Shown here one piece after another: positions 1 through 8,981 of a stretch of 64,000 nt of DNA. The stretch comes from Halobacterium hubeiense (lineage in GTDB: Archaea > Halobacteriota > Halobacteria > Halobacteriales > Halobacteriaceae): contig NZ_LN831302.1 of assembly GCF_001488575.1 (NCBI RefSeq), forward strand, positions 1,240,001 through 1,304,000, in the 5' to 3' direction. The notes below the pieces were generated by a model. It saw nothing but the letters and a program-made list of their open reading frames with translations. It had not been told where the DNA came from and made no database searches. Positions within the stretch are counted from its first letter, which is position 1. The number at the start of each line of letters is the position of its first letter. The translations under genes and the position numbers were made by a program.

Positions 1-1346
1 ACTGGGGCGCACAGACCCAGCGCGCGGTCGAGAACTTCCCCATCTCGGACGCGACGTTCGGGCGGCGCTTCGTGCGCGCGCTCGGCGTCGTGAAGAAGGC
101 CGCCGCGCAGGCGAACAACGACCTCGGCCTCCTCGACGACGAGCAGGCCGACGCCATCGTCGAGGCCGCCGACGAGGTCATCGCCGGCGAGCACGACGAC
201 CAGTTCCCGGTGGACGTCTTCCAGACGGGCAGCGGCACGTCCTCGAACATGAACGCCAACGAGGTCATCGCCAACCGCGCCGCCGAGATTCTCGGCGAGG
301 AGGTCGGCGCGCGCGTCGTCCACCCCAACGACCACGTCAACTACGGGCAGTCCAGCAACGACGTCATCCCGACCGCGATGCACGTCGCCGCCTTGGAGGC
401 CGTCGAGAAGGACGTCGAGCCCGCGCTCGAACTGCTCGCGGACGCCCTCGACGAGAAGGCCGAGGAGTTCGACGGCGTCGTCAAGACCGGCCGCACGCAC
501 CTCCAGGACGCGACGCCCGTCCGCCTCGGGCAGGAGTTCGGCGGCTACCGCACGCAGGTCGAGAAGGGCATCGAGCGCGTGCGCGACGTGAAGAGCCACC
601 TCTCGGAGCTCGCGCTCGGCGGTACCGCGGTCGGTACCGGGCTCAACACCCATCCCGAGTTCCCCGAGAAGGCGGCGTCGTACATCTCCGAGGAGACCGG
701 CGTCTCCTTCCGCGAGGCCGACGACCACTTCGAGGCGCAGGCCGCCCACGACGCGATGAACGAGGCCCACGGCGCGCTCCGCACGGTCGCGGGCTCGCTG
801 AACAAAATCGCCAACGACCTCCGCCTGCTCGCGTCCGGGCCGCGCAACGGCCTCGGCGAAATCGAGCAGCCCGAGAACCAGCCCGGCTCCTCCATCATGC
901 CCGGGAAAATCAACCCCGTCGTCGCCGAAGCCGTCAATCAGGTCCACAAGCAGGTCGTCGGCAACGACGCCGCCGTGAACGCCGGCGCCGTCGAGGGCCA
1001 GCTTGACCTCAACCTCTACAAGCCCGTCATCGCGCACAACTTCCTCGAATCCGCGAACGTCATCGCGAACGCCAGCGTCGCGTTCGCCGAGAAGTTCGTC
1101 GCGAAACTGGAAGCCAACGAAGAATACTGCGAGGAACAGGTCGAGCGCTCGATGGCGCTGGCGACCGCGCTCAACCCCGCCATCGGCTACGACAAGGCCA
1201 GCGAGGTCGCGAAGGCCGCGCTCAAGGAGGGCAAGTCCGTCAAGGAGGTCGTCGTCGAGAAGGGCTACCTCTCCGAGAGCGACGCCGAGGACGTCCTCGA
1301 CCCCGAGAAGATGACCCACCGCGGCATCCTCTCCGGCGACGACTGA
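1..1346 (+). CDS. fumC: Class II fumarate hydratase, 5' end outside the window
   Basis: Interconverts fumarate and malate in the TCA cycle; cytoplasmic homotetramer. The frame is open from base 3 and begins inside the conserved WGAQTQRAVENFPIS segment, so only about 20-25 N-terminal residues should be missing. The class II signature GSSIMPGKIN lies at 885-914 and the TGRTHLQDATP substrate-site segment lies near 484. The remaining length (447 residues) matches the family. It ends with TGA at 1344. The next gene on the same strand starts 61 bases later and is functionally unrelated. The partial state comes only from the window edge; no frameshift is visible. Confidence 0.95.
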   Translation, partial: WGAQTQRAVENFPISDATFGRRFVRALGVVKKAAAQANNDLGLLDDEQADAIVEAADEVIAGEHDDQFPVDVFQTGSGTSSNMNANEVIANRAAEILGEEVGARVVHPNDHVNYGQSSNDVIPTAMHVAALEAVEKDVEPALELLADALDEKAEEFDGVVKTGRTHLQDATPVRLGQEFGGYRTQVEKGIERVRDVKSHLSELALGGTAVGTGLNTHPEFPEKAASYISEETGVSFREADDHFEAQAAHDAMNEAHGALRTVAGSLNKIANDLRLLASGPRNGLGEIEQPENQPGSSIMPGKINPVVAEAVNQVHKQVVGNDAAVNAGAVEGQLDLNLYKPVIAHNFLESANVIANASVAFAEKFVAKLEANEEYCEEQVERSMALATALNPAIGYDKASEVAKAALKEGKSVKEVVVEKGYLSESDAEDVLDPEKMTHRGILSGDD

Positions 1347-1407
1347 ACCCGGCGCCCGCGGCGACGCCCCGCCTACCTTCTTGTACCCGCGTTTCGATGG
1401 CCGACGC

Positions 1408-1893
1408 ATGGAACGACTCGACTCTCGCGTCCGCTTCATCTGGCTCTTCCGCGTGTTCGTCGGCTCCGTGGTCGCCGGCGTCGTCGCCGCCGTCGCAGCG
1501 GGCGTCGTCGAGCGCGTGACCGTCTCGCCCGTCCTCGTCGGGGGCGGCGTGTTCGGTGCCATCCTCGTGCTCGGCGCCGTCCACGCCGTCCTCCGGTACC
1601 GGGCGTGGCGCTTCGAGGTCCGCGAGGACACGCTCTACATCGAGCGCGGCGTGCTCGTGAACGTCCGCACGGTCGTCCCGTACGTGCGCGTCCAGCACGT
1701 CGACGCGCGCCGCGGGCCCATCGAGCGCGCGCTCGGCCTGAGCAGCGTCGTCGTCTACACCGCGGGGTCGCGGGGCGCTGACGTCTCGATTCCCGGGCTG
1801 GTCGCCGAGCGCGCCGACGACGTCCAGGAGACGCTGCGGCGCCTCGCAATCGAGAGCGAGCCCGAGACCGGCGACGCCGGGGATGCGGTGTGA
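1408..1893 (+). CDS. Membrane PH-domain protein (YdbS-like)
   Basis: Small membrane protein with two hydrophobic helices in the first 60 residues (from about FIWLFRVFVG to FGAILVLGAVHAVL), followed by a bacterial-type PH (bPH_2) domain recognisable from the RYRAWRFEV..EDTLYIERG.....VRTVVPYVRVQHVD pattern. An upstream TTG at 1381 is possible, but ATG at 1408 is preferred. The stop overlaps the start of the next PH-domain gene (GTGA, 1890-1893), so the two are surely co-translated. Families of this kind come as YdbS/YdbT pairs in bacteria; the molecular role is unknown and I infer none. Confidence 0.85.
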   Translation: MERLDSRVRFIWLFRVFVGSVVAGVVAAVAAGVVERVTVSPVLVGGGVFGAILVLGAVHAVLRYRAWRFEVREDTLYIERGVLVNVRTVVPYVRVQHVDARRGPIERALGLSSVVVYTAGSRGADVSIPGLVAERADDVQETLRRLAIESEPETGDAGDAV

Positions 1894-3374
1894 AACTCCA
1901 CCCGCTGTCGATTCCCGTCCGCGCGGTGTCGCGGGCCGTCGGCGTCGCGTGGGCGTTCATCTTCGCGGGGTTCGCGTTCGCGGGCGGCGACCCGGTGTTG
2001 CTCAGCGGCGTCGTCGTGCTCGTGGTCCTCGTGCTGGCCGCCCTCGCGGGCTACGAGGTGGCGTACTACCGGCGCTTCGACTACGAGCTCACCGACGACA
2101 GCCTCGACATCGCCTCGGGGGTGTTCTCGCGGCGCGAGCGCGAGATTCCGCTGCGCCGCGTGCAGAACGTCGACGTCACGCGGTCGTTCGTCGCGCGCCT
2201 GCTCGGCATCGCGGTGGTCGACGTGGAGACGGCGGGCGGCGGCGGCACGGAGGCGAACCTGCGGTTCGTCGGCGGCGAGGAGGCCGACCGGCTGCAGGAG
2301 GCGATTCGGGAGAAGCGCGCGGCGCTCCAGCGAGAGGAGAGCGCAGAGGCCGCAAGCGAGGAAGCGGAAGCCGCAGAACCGACCGCGGGCGGCGAGACGC
2401 TGTTCGAGCTCTCGGACCGCGACCTCCTGTTGTACGGCGCGCTCTCCTTCGACCCGCGCTTGGCCTCGGGCGTGGTCGCGCTCGCGACGTTCCTCGCGCC
2501 GACGTTCGGTGACCGCGTCTCGCTGTCCGGGCTCGGCGTCGCCGCCGTCGTCGGCCTCGCAGTCGTGGCGGCGCTCGGGCTGTGGGCGGCGTCGGCGGTC
2601 GCGCGCATCGTCCAGTTCTACGGCTTCCGGCTGCGCCGCGTCGGCGACGACCTGCGCTACGAGCGCGGGCTGCTGTCGCGGCGGGACGGCACAATCCCGC
2701 TGTCGAAGCTCCAGACCGTCGCCGTCGAGGAGAACGTCCTGATGCGCCGGTGGGGATTCGCGTCGCTGGCCGTCGAGACCGCGGGCTACGCGCCCGGCAG
2801 CCAGCCCAGCGGCGGCTCTGAGGCGGCCATCCCCATCGCGCCCCGCGAGGACGTGCTGTCGCTGGCTCGCACGCTGGAGCCGTTCCACGACTTCGAGGTC
2901 GAACGGCCGCCCGAGCGCGCCCGCAAACGCTACGTCCGCCGGTACCTGCTCGCGGGCCTCGCGGTGGTCGCGGCGGGGTTCGCCGTCGACCAATTCCTCG
3001 CGAGCGTGCCGTGGTACGCGGCCGGCGTGTTGCTCCTGCTGGCGTGGCCCGCCGCGCGGCTCTCGCATCGCCACCGCGGCTACGAACTCGGCCCGGACCA
3101 CGTCGTCACGCAGGGCGGGTTCTGGAACCGCAGCACGCGCATCGTCCCCTACCGCCGCATCCAGACGGTCATCCGACGGCAGACCGTCTTCCAGCGGCGC
3201 TGGCGGCTCGCGACGGTCATCTTCGACACCGCCGGCTCGCGCTCGATATCGGCGGGCGACGCCGCGGCTTTGGACCGCGACGAGGACGACGCCGACGACG
3301 TCGCGGTGACCGTCCGCGACCGCGTGCTCGACGTCGTCTACGAGCGCGAGCACGACGACGGGACGACAGACTGA
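1890..3374 (+). CDS. Large membrane PH-domain protein (YdbT-like)
   Basis: Partner of the preceding gene, starting with GTG inside its stop. It is 494 residues with paired transmembrane helices near residues 10-55, 195-240 and 350-385. Each pair is followed by a PH-like domain carrying the motif pattern IPLRRVQNVD, IPLSKLQTVAVEENVLMRRWGFASL and IVPYRRIQTVIRRQTVFQRRW, giving three domains in total. This is the expected YdbT architecture. Residues about 150-170 are an acidic Glu/Ala-rich linker. Function is unknown; a membrane-associated complex with the 1408 product is the natural inference. Confidence 0.85.
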   Translation: MKLHPLSIPVRAVSRAVGVAWAFIFAGFAFAGGDPVLLSGVVVLVVLVLAALAGYEVAYYRRFDYELTDDSLDIASGVFSRREREIPLRRVQNVDVTRSFVARLLGIAVVDVETAGGGGTEANLRFVGGEEADRLQEAIREKRAALQREESAEAASEEAEAAEPTAGGETLFELSDRDLLLYGALSFDPRLASGVVALATFLAPTFGDRVSLSGLGVAAVVGLAVVAALGLWAASAVARIVQFYGFRLRRVGDDLRYERGLLSRRDGTIPLSKLQTVAVEENVLMRRWGFASLAVETAGYAPGSQPSGGSEAAIPIAPREDVLSLARTLEPFHDFEVERPPERARKRYVRRYLLAGLAVVAAGFAVDQFLASVPWYAAGVLLLLAWPAARLSHRHRGYELGPDHVVTQGGFWNRSTRIVPYRRIQTVIRRQTVFQRRWRLATVIFDTAGSRSISAGDAAALDRDEDDADDVAVTVRDRVLDVVYEREHDDGTTD

Positions 3375-3379
3375 ACGGT

Positions 3380-3411
3380 TTTTTATCGTTCGCCCGCACA
3401 CGACCACGTAA
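3380..3411 (+). promoter_or_regulatory. Promoter of gatE
   Basis: A T-rich TATA-like box (TTTTTTATC, about 3382-3390) sits 22-28 bases before the ATG at 3411, the spacing expected for a leaderless haloarchaeal transcript. It is nested in a short inverted repeat (GAACG/CGTTC, 3373-3392) directly behind the upstream stop, which could also serve to end the PH-domain transcript. Confidence 0.55.
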
Positions 3412-5279
3412 TGACCGAGTTCGACTACGACGAGCTGGGGCTCGTCGCCGGGCTGGAAATCCACCAGCAATTGGACACGGCGACGAAGCTGTTCTGCGAG
3501 TGCCCGACGGAGCTCCGCGAGCCCGAGGAGGCCGAGCGGACGTTCACGCGCTACCTCCACCCGACGCGCTCCGAATTGGGCGAAATCGACGAGGCCGCCC
3601 TCGAGGAGAGCAAGGTCGAACGGGAGTTCGAATACCTCGCGTACGACACGACGTGTCTCGTCGAGGAGGACGACGAGCCGCCCCACCGCCTCGACGAGGA
3701 AGCCCTCGCGACGGCGCTGGAAATCACGCAGCTGCTGGACATGGACCCGGTCGACCGCGCGCACGTGATGCGGAAGGTCGTCATCGACGGGTCGAACACG
3801 TCGGGGTTCCAGCGCTCGACGCTGATGGCTCACGACGGCGAAATCGAGACCAGCGAGGGGAGCGTCGGCATCGAGGATCTGATGCTCGAAGAGGAGTCCG
3901 CCCAGCGCGTCGAGGAACGGGAGGGCGGCGTGCAGTTCTCGCTGGACCGGCTGGGCATCCCGCTCGTGGAAATCGGCACGAAGCCGGACATCTCGACGCC
4001 CGAGCAGGCGCGGGAGGCCGCCGAGCGCATCGGAATGTTGCTGCGCTCGACGGGGAAAGTCAAGCGCGGGCTCGGGACGATTCGCCAAGACGTGAACGTC
4101 TCCATCGAGGAGGGCGCGCGCGTGGAGATGAAGGGCGTCCAGAGCCTCGACGACATCGACGACCTCGTGCGCGAGGAGGTCCGGCGGCAGGTCGAACTCG
4201 TGGACATCGCCGACGAACTCCAGTCTCGGGACGCCAGCGTCGGCGACACGCAGGACGTCACGGACGTCTTCGCCGATACCGACTCGGGCGTGATTCGCGG
4301 CGCACTAGACGCCGACGGCGTCGTCCACGCGGTGCCGCTGTACGGCTTCGACGGGCTAGTCGGCCGCGAACTGCAGGACGACCGCCGGCTCGGCACGGAG
4401 TTCTCCGACCACGCGAAGCGCCACGGCGCGGGCGGCATCTTCCACACGGACGAACTGCCGGCGTACGGCGTCACCGAGGCGGAGGTCGAGGCGCTCCGCG
4501 AGGCAGTCGGCGCGGGCGAGGACGACGCGGTCGCCATCGTCGCGGACGAGCCCGACGTGGCGACGGGCGCCATCGACGCGGTCGCGGAGCGAGCGCGCAC
4601 CGCAATCGAGGGCGTCCCGGAGGAGACCCGGGGCGCGAACGACGACGGTACCTCGGAGTACCTGCGCCCGCTGCCGGGCGCGGCGCGGATGTACCCCGAG
4701 ACAGACGTGCCGCCCGTCGACCCCGACCCTTCGGAGGTTGAGACCCCCGAACTCCTGACGGAGAAAGTCCAGCGGTATCAGGATGACTACGGCCTCGACG
4801 CGGGGCTCGCCGAGCAGGTGGCGTACGGCCGCCGGTGGCCGCTGTTCGAGGAGCGCGTCGAGGCGGGCGTGGACGCGACGCTCGCCGCGCAGACGCTCGA
4901 ATCAACCGTGACGGAGCTGCGCCGCGACGACGTGCCCGTCGAGAACCTCGGCGACGACCACTTCCGCGGCGTGCTCGACCTCGTGGCGGAGGGCGAACTC
5001 GCACAGGAGGGCGTGCCGGAACTGCTGGCGGCGCTGGCCGAACAGCCCGACCGGGAAGCCGCCGAGCTTGCCGAGGAACTGGGGCTCGGCTCCGCGGGCG
5101 AGGACGAGGTCCGCGAGGCGGTCGTGGAGGTCGTCGAGCGCAACAGCGAGCAGGTCGAGGAAGAGGGGATGGGCGCGTTCTCCGGGCTGATGGGCGAGTG
5201 CATGGGCGCGCTCCGCGGGAAGGCGGACGGCGACCTCGTCAGTGAGGTGCTGCGCGAGGAGATTCAGCAGCGCGCGTAA
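3411..5279 (+). CDS. gatE: Glu-tRNA(Gln) amidotransferase subunit E
   Basis: Archaea-specific subunit of GatDE, which converts Glu-tRNA(Gln) into Gln-tRNA(Gln). GatE binds the tRNA, activates Glu by ATP and receives ammonia from GatD. The protein (622 residues) starts with the GatB/E cradle motif GLVAGLEIHQQLDT, contains the VKRGLGTIRQDVNVSI segment of the kinase site, an AspRS-like GAD insertion in the middle and a helical YqeY-like tail ending in MGAFSGLMGECMGALRG. Full length for the family. gatD is not adjacent. The stop is immediately followed by the stop of a convergent Lrp gene. Confidence 0.96.
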   Translation: MTEFDYDELGLVAGLEIHQQLDTATKLFCECPTELREPEEAERTFTRYLHPTRSELGEIDEAALEESKVEREFEYLAYDTTCLVEEDDEPPHRLDEEALATALEITQLLDMDPVDRAHVMRKVVIDGSNTSGFQRSTLMAHDGEIETSEGSVGIEDLMLEEESAQRVEEREGGVQFSLDRLGIPLVEIGTKPDISTPEQAREAAERIGMLLRSTGKVKRGLGTIRQDVNVSIEEGARVEMKGVQSLDDIDDLVREEVRRQVELVDIADELQSRDASVGDTQDVTDVFADTDSGVIRGALDADGVVHAVPLYGFDGLVGRELQDDRRLGTEFSDHAKRHGAGGIFHTDELPAYGVTEAEVEALREAVGAGEDDAVAIVADEPDVATGAIDAVAERARTAIEGVPEETRGANDDGTSEYLRPLPGAARMYPETDVPPVDPDPSEVETPELLTEKVQRYQDDYGLDAGLAEQVAYGRRWPLFEERVEAGVDATLAAQTLESTVTELRRDDVPVENLGDDHFRGVLDLVAEGELAQEGVPELLAALAEQPDREAAELAEELGLGSAGEDEVREAVVEVVERNSEQVEEEGMGAFSGLMGECMGALRGKADGDLVSEVLREEIQQRA

Positions 5280-5765
5280 CTACTCGTCGGCCAGTTCTTC
5301 GAGCAGCGTCTCCAGTTCGTAGCTCTGGAGCGGGCGGGCGGTGTCTTTCTGCCGGGCGATGACGAACGTGGAGTTCGTGCGGTCGACCTCCGGAATCGCC
5401 TCGAAGTCGGAGATGAGCCGCTCGACGTCGTCGGAGTGCGGGAGCCGCGCCAGCACCATGAAGTCGGTCTCGCCCATCGTGAAGAACGTCTGCGTGACGC
5501 CCTCGACGCCGCTGATCTTCTCGCCGACGTCCTCGTAGCTGCCCTCGTAGGAGGTGAGGACTTCGAGGACGACGGTGACGCCCAGTCCGAGTTCGTCGAG
5601 GTCGAGGTCGTAGAGGTCGTTCTCGACGACGCCCTCCTCGCGGAGGTTGTTCAGCCGGTAGTGAATCGTGGAAACGGGGATGTCGGTGGCCTCGTGGAGT
5701 TCCTCGGGGCTGCTGGTGCCGAGGTCGGAGATGGCTTTCAGGAGCCGTACGTCGCGTTCGTCCAT
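5280..5765 (-). CDS. Lrp/AsnC family transcriptional regulator
   Basis: DNA-binding protein of about 161 residues. The N-terminal winged HTH (MDERDVRLLKAISDLG..SPEELHEATDIPVSTIHYRLNNL) is followed by a RAM-type ligand-binding domain. ATG at 5765 is chosen over one four codons upstream (5777) because family members start with the MDERD helix and a TTATCC box lies about 27-30 bases before it. It is divergent from an EamA exporter at 5935, the arrangement typical of a local regulator controlling an amino-acid or metabolite exporter. That link is inference from position. Confidence 0.9.
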   Translation of the reverse strand: MDERDVRLLKAISDLGTSSPEELHEATDIPVSTIHYRLNNLREEGVVENDLYDLDLDELGLGVTVVLEVLTSYEGSYEDVGEKISGVEGVTQTFFTMGETDFMVLARLPHSDDVERLISDFEAIPEVDRTNSTFVIARQKDTARPLQSYELETLLEELADE

Positions 5766-5889
5766 GCCTGTCGGCATCGACAGGCGCGAGGATAAGGCTG
5801 TGGGAGTCGGCTACAACCACTCCGGGCGTCGGTTGGCACAGACGACAATGAACGACCGTTATATTGGGTTGTGAGCCACCGACCCAGTC

Positions 5890-5934
5890 TTCTTTGAAGA
5901 AAACTCTAATATATCCGTAGCTGTTTGTAGAAAT
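5890..5934 (+). promoter_or_regulatory. Promoter and candidate Lrp operator of the EamA exporter
   Basis: TAATATAT at 5907-5914 is a good TATA box about 24 bases before the ATG at 5935 (leaderless). Directly upstream is an inverted repeat TTCTT-TG-AAGAA (5890-5901), positioned where the TFB recognition element should be, so a bound protein would interfere with initiation. The divergent Lrp gene is the obvious candidate ligand. Confidence 0.5.
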
Positions 5935-6867
5935 ATGAGCTACCAACGCCCCGGGTTGGGCGTCTCCCCCGCCGCGCTGATGTTCCTCGCGCTCGGCGCC
6001 ATCTGGGGGACGTCGTTCCCGGCCATCGAAATCGGGCTGCACGTCGTGCCGGCCCTCTCGTTCGCAGCCATCAGGTACAGCCTCGCCGGCCTCATCATCC
6101 TCGGCTACGCCGCCTACGCCACCGACCGCTGGCGGCCCCGCGGCACCGAGGAGTGGCTCGCGGTCAGCGTCGCCGGCCTCCTCGTCATCGCCGTCTACCA
6201 CGGCCTCCTCTACCTCGGGGAGCTCCGCGTCTCCGGCGCCGTCGCCGCCATCGTCGTCAGCCTCTCGCCCGTACTCACCGCCGGCCTCGCCGCTGTCCTC
6301 CTCGACGCAGACGTGGACCTCGTGGAGGGACTGGGCCTGCTCGCCGGCTTCGCGGGCGTCGTCATCGTCGCCTCCCCGGGCGGCGGGGGCACCGACTTGC
6401 TCGGCGTCGCGCTCGTGTTCGGCGGCGCCGTCGCGTTCGCGCTCGGCGCCGTGCTCGCGCGCCCGCTCTCCACGGACCTCCCCGTCGAGACGATGGAAGC
6501 GTGGGCGATGCTGCTCGGCTCGGGCGTCCTCTGGGTCGGCGCGGGCGCCCGCGGCGAATCCCTCGCCGGCGTCGAGTGGACGCTCCCCGCGCTCGCCAGC
6601 CTCGCGTACCTCACGCTGGTCGCGGGCTGCGTCGGCTTCCTGCTGTACTTCGAGCTACTCGACCGCATCGGCGCCACGGAACTGCACCTCGTCGGCTACC
6701 TCGAACCCGTCGTCGCCGCGCTGATGGCGTGGGCGCTGCTCGGGCAGGTCGTCGATTCGCAGGCGCTGGCGGGCTTCGCGGCCATCTTCCTCGGTTTCGC
6801 GCTGCTCGAACGCGACGTCATCTTCGAGGCCGTCGTCACCACCGCCGACGCCGTCCGCTCCCACTAG
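5935..6867 (+). CDS. EamA/DMT-family exporter
   Basis: Integral membrane protein of 310 residues with ten predicted hydrophobic helices in two EamA halves. The first half opens with LGAIWGTSFPAIEIGL; the second contains ALGAVLARPLS and ends with the AATELHL-like GYLEPVVAALMAW segment characteristic of the drug/metabolite transporter superfamily. Substrate cannot be read from sequence. The divergent Lrp regulator suggests an amino acid or related metabolite. Confidence 0.9.
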   Translation: MSYQRPGLGVSPAALMFLALGAIWGTSFPAIEIGLHVVPALSFAAIRYSLAGLIILGYAAYATDRWRPRGTEEWLAVSVAGLLVIAVYHGLLYLGELRVSGAVAAIVVSLSPVLTAGLAAVLLDADVDLVEGLGLLAGFAGVVIVASPGGGGTDLLGVALVFGGAVAFALGAVLARPLSTDLPVETMEAWAMLLGSGVLWVGAGARGESLAGVEWTLPALASLAYLTLVAGCVGFLLYFELLDRIGATELHLVGYLEPVVAALMAWALLGQVVDSQALAGFAAIFLGFALLERDVIFEAVVTTADAVRSH

Positions 6868-6916
6868 CCGGCCGCGTCCCCAACAGCTAACGCGGTCCAT
6901 TTCGAACTCCCCCGAC

Positions 6917-7369
6917 GTGACCGTCTACTTCGAAGACCTCGACGAGGGCGACGTCCTGGAGTTCGGCTCCTACGACGTCACCGAGGCCGAAATCGTGGAG
7001 TTCGCCGAGCGCTACGACCCCCAGTGGTTCCACACGCAGCCCGAGCGCGCCCGCGAGGAGTCGCACTTCGGCGACCTCGCGGCCTCCGGCTGGCACACCG
7101 CGTCGATGGCGATGCGGCTCGTCGTCGACGGCCACTTCAGCGAGGCCGCCGCGCTCGGCGCGCTCGGCATCGAAAAGCTCCGCTGGCCGAACCCGACCGT
7201 GCCCGGCGACTCGCTGTCCGTCCGCGTGGAGGTGCTGGAGACGCGGCGCTCGGAGAGCGACCCCAGCCGCGGCCTCGTCACGCTGAACCACACCGTCACC
7301 AACCAGGACGGCGAGGTCAAACTGGAGATGCGACCGACCGTGATGTACGAGTGCCGGAACAGCGAGTGA
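6917..7369 (+). CDS. MaoC-family (R)-specific hydratase
   Basis: A 150-residue single hot-dog-fold protein starting at GTG. The MaoC motif pattern is visible: an FAERYDPQWFHT segment carrying the catalytic Asp-His pair and the following LAASGWHTASMAMRLVVD helix. The family hydrates trans-2-enoyl-CoA in fatty-acid or polyester metabolism. No other acyl-CoA gene is adjacent, so the pathway is open; the acyl-CoA ligase at 13070 and thioesterase at 14726 are the nearest related functions. Confidence 0.88.
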   Translation: MTVYFEDLDEGDVLEFGSYDVTEAEIVEFAERYDPQWFHTQPERAREESHFGDLAASGWHTASMAMRLVVDGHFSEAAALGALGIEKLRWPNPTVPGDSLSVRVEVLETRRSESDPSRGLVTLNHTVTNQDGEVKLEMRPTVMYECRNSE

Positions 7370-7444
7370 TGGCGCGAACAGCGGGGAATAGCCACAATAG
7401 GTGAGATAGTCGGAGGCTGGAATCGTCGTACGTCGTCGTCCGGT

Positions 7445-7456
7445 GAGGCTAGCCTC
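7445..7456. promoter_or_regulatory. Perfect 12-bp palindrome upstream of a lipoprotein gene
   Basis: GAGGCTAGCCTC is a perfect palindrome about 85 bases before the lipoprotein start at 7542. Half of it (GGAGGCT) recurs at about 7414. The TATA-like T-run (GCTTTTTTCC, 7511-7520) is closer to the gene. A protein-binding site is possible; no regulator is assigned. Confidence 0.3.
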
Positions 7457-7541
7457 CGCGTTCGGCTGTACAGAATCGCCCACCGGGAAAGGACGTCCCA
7501 ACTCGCACAAGCTTTTTTCCCAGCGGACCAGACTCTCAACT

Positions 7542-8258
7542 ATGACCGGCCGCGCTTCGTGGTCCCTCCCAGTGGCACTGGCTTCCCTCCTCGTGCTCGC
7601 CGGCTGTGCCGGGCTCGCACCCGCGGGCCAGCAGGCGTCGACGCCCGAGACGACCGTCAAGAACTTCTCGTACCCGCCGGGGTGGTCGCAGGACGGCATC
7701 ACGGATATCGGGCTCCCCCAGCAGACCCACTCCGACACCGTGGAGAACGTCTCGCGGAGAACTCGGTTCGTCACCTCCGACGACGACGCAACGCGGACGA
7801 TAGTCAGGACCGTCGACGTGGAGGCGGGCACCGTCTCGGTGCGGTCGGAGGCCACGCTGTTCGGGACCACGTACGCGTACTACAGTCCGAACGGCGTCTT
7901 CGAGTACGACCCCGAGACCGAGGAGGTGACTCTCCGACCGGACGAGAACTGGACGACAGCCGGCGTCGCGGACGTCGAGCGACTGGACCGGCCGCTCCTC
8001 GACCTCGGACTCGCAGCCACCGAAATCGTCACCGTCGAAGGAGTGCCGGCGGTCCGGTACAACGTGACCGGCATCGCCAACCGTGACTTCGCGCCCGCGA
8101 CCGGCGCGAGCGGCTACGTCACTGTCAGCGAGACGGGCTACATCGCGGCGTACAACGTCACGCGAGGCAACGACGGCTTCACGCGACGGACCACGTACGA
8201 CCTCTCCGAGTTCGGGAACGCGACCGTCGAGCGGCCGTCGTGGCTGCCCGAGGAGTGA
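7542..8258 (+). CDS. Secreted lipoprotein, LolA/outer-membrane lipoprotein carrier-like size
   Basis: A protein of 238 residues. The signal peptide (hydrophobic stretch LPVALASLLVLAGC) ends in a lipobox with Cys22. The rest is beta-rich, with several N-glycosylation sequons (NVS, NWT, NVT) as in haloarchaeal surface proteins. The open frame extends upstream to 7443, but ATG at 7542 gives the signal peptide and lies about 25 bases after a T-rich promoter element. I do not recognise a specific family; a periplasmic-type carrier or adhesion function would be a guess. Confidence 0.75.
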   Translation: MTGRASWSLPVALASLLVLAGCAGLAPAGQQASTPETTVKNFSYPPGWSQDGITDIGLPQQTHSDTVENVSRRTRFVTSDDDATRTIVRTVDVEAGTVSVRSEATLFGTTYAYYSPNGVFEYDPETEEVTLRPDENWTTAGVADVERLDRPLLDLGLAATEIVTVEGVPAVRYNVTGIANRDFAPATGASGYVTVSETGYIAAYNVTRGNDGFTRRTTYDLSEFGNATVERPSWLPEE

Positions 8259-8264
8259 CGACCG

Positions 8265-8981
8265 CTACTCCATCTGGTTCTCGGCGCGGCGCAACAGCCC
8301 GAGCACGGTGTTGATTTCCCGACCCGTCGGGTGGGTGCGGCCGACCATCCGGCGGAGCATCCGCATCGCCTTGTCGCGTTTCTCCTCGGGGTAGTCTATC
8401 TCCGCGAGGAACGCCTCGGCGTGGTCGTAGAAGCGCTCGATTGACTCCTCCTCGGCGCGGTGGCGCTCGACGTCGGGCAGCTGGGTCTCGTTCATCGCGA
8501 GGTCGCGGAGCTCGTACAGCGCGACGGTGGCGGCCTGCCCGAGGTTCATCACGGGGTAGTCGTGGGAGGCGGGAATCGACGCCACCTCGTCGATTCGCGC
8601 GAGCTCGTCGTTCGTCAGGCCGACGCGCTCCCGGCCGAACACCAGCGCGGTGTCCGCCTCCACGTCCGCGAGGCTCGCCGATAGCTCGGCGGGCGTGCGG
8701 AACGGGAAGCGCACGTGCTTGGTGGCGTCCTCGTTCGTGATGGCGGTGAACCCGACCGTGTGGAACTCCGAGACGAGGTCGTCGAAGGAGAGCTCGCGGG
8801 CGTTGGGGAGCACGTCCTCGCGGGCCTGCCCCGCGAACCCGTAGGCTTCCGAGTCCCGGCCGAGGTACGGCGGGTCCACGAGCAGCAGCTCCTCGAAGCC
8901 GAAGTTCTTCATCGCTCGCGCGATGGTGCCGACGTTCCCCGAGGTCTTGGCGTCCACGACGGCGACGGCTGGCTTACTCAT
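8265..8981 (-). CDS. SPOUT-family RNA 2'-O-methyltransferase (TrmJ-like)
   Basis: A 238-residue SpoU/TrmH-type methyltransferase. Motif 1 appears as AVAVVDAKTSGNVGTIARAMKNFG, motif 2 as ALVFGRERVGLTNDEL and the knotted SAM site as YPVMNLGQAATVALYEL. The C-terminal helices match the archaeal TrmJ group, which methylates position 32 of tRNAs. ATG at 8981 is used because the frame further upstream has no family similarity and overlaps the gene before it. Start and the preceding stop overlap by 8 bases (8974-8981), implying co-translation with the zinc-site protein upstream. Confidence 0.9.
   Translation of the reverse strand: MSKPAVAVVDAKTSGNVGTIARAMKNFGFEELLLVDPPYLGRDSEAYGFAGQAREDVLPNARELSFDDLVSEFHTVGFTAITNEDATKHVRFPFRTPAELSASLADVEADTALVFGRERVGLTNDELARIDEVASIPASHDYPVMNLGQAATVALYELRDLAMNETQLPDVERHRAEEESIERFYDHAEAFLAEIDYPEEKRDKAMRMLRRMVGRTHPTGREINTVLGLLRRAENQME

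Noticed and set aside
1755-4088. Very long minus-strand open frame opposite the PH-domain and gatE genes
   Set aside because: Its sequence is an Arg/Val/Asp-rich mirror of GC-rich codon bias; the plus-strand genes have clear family motifs.
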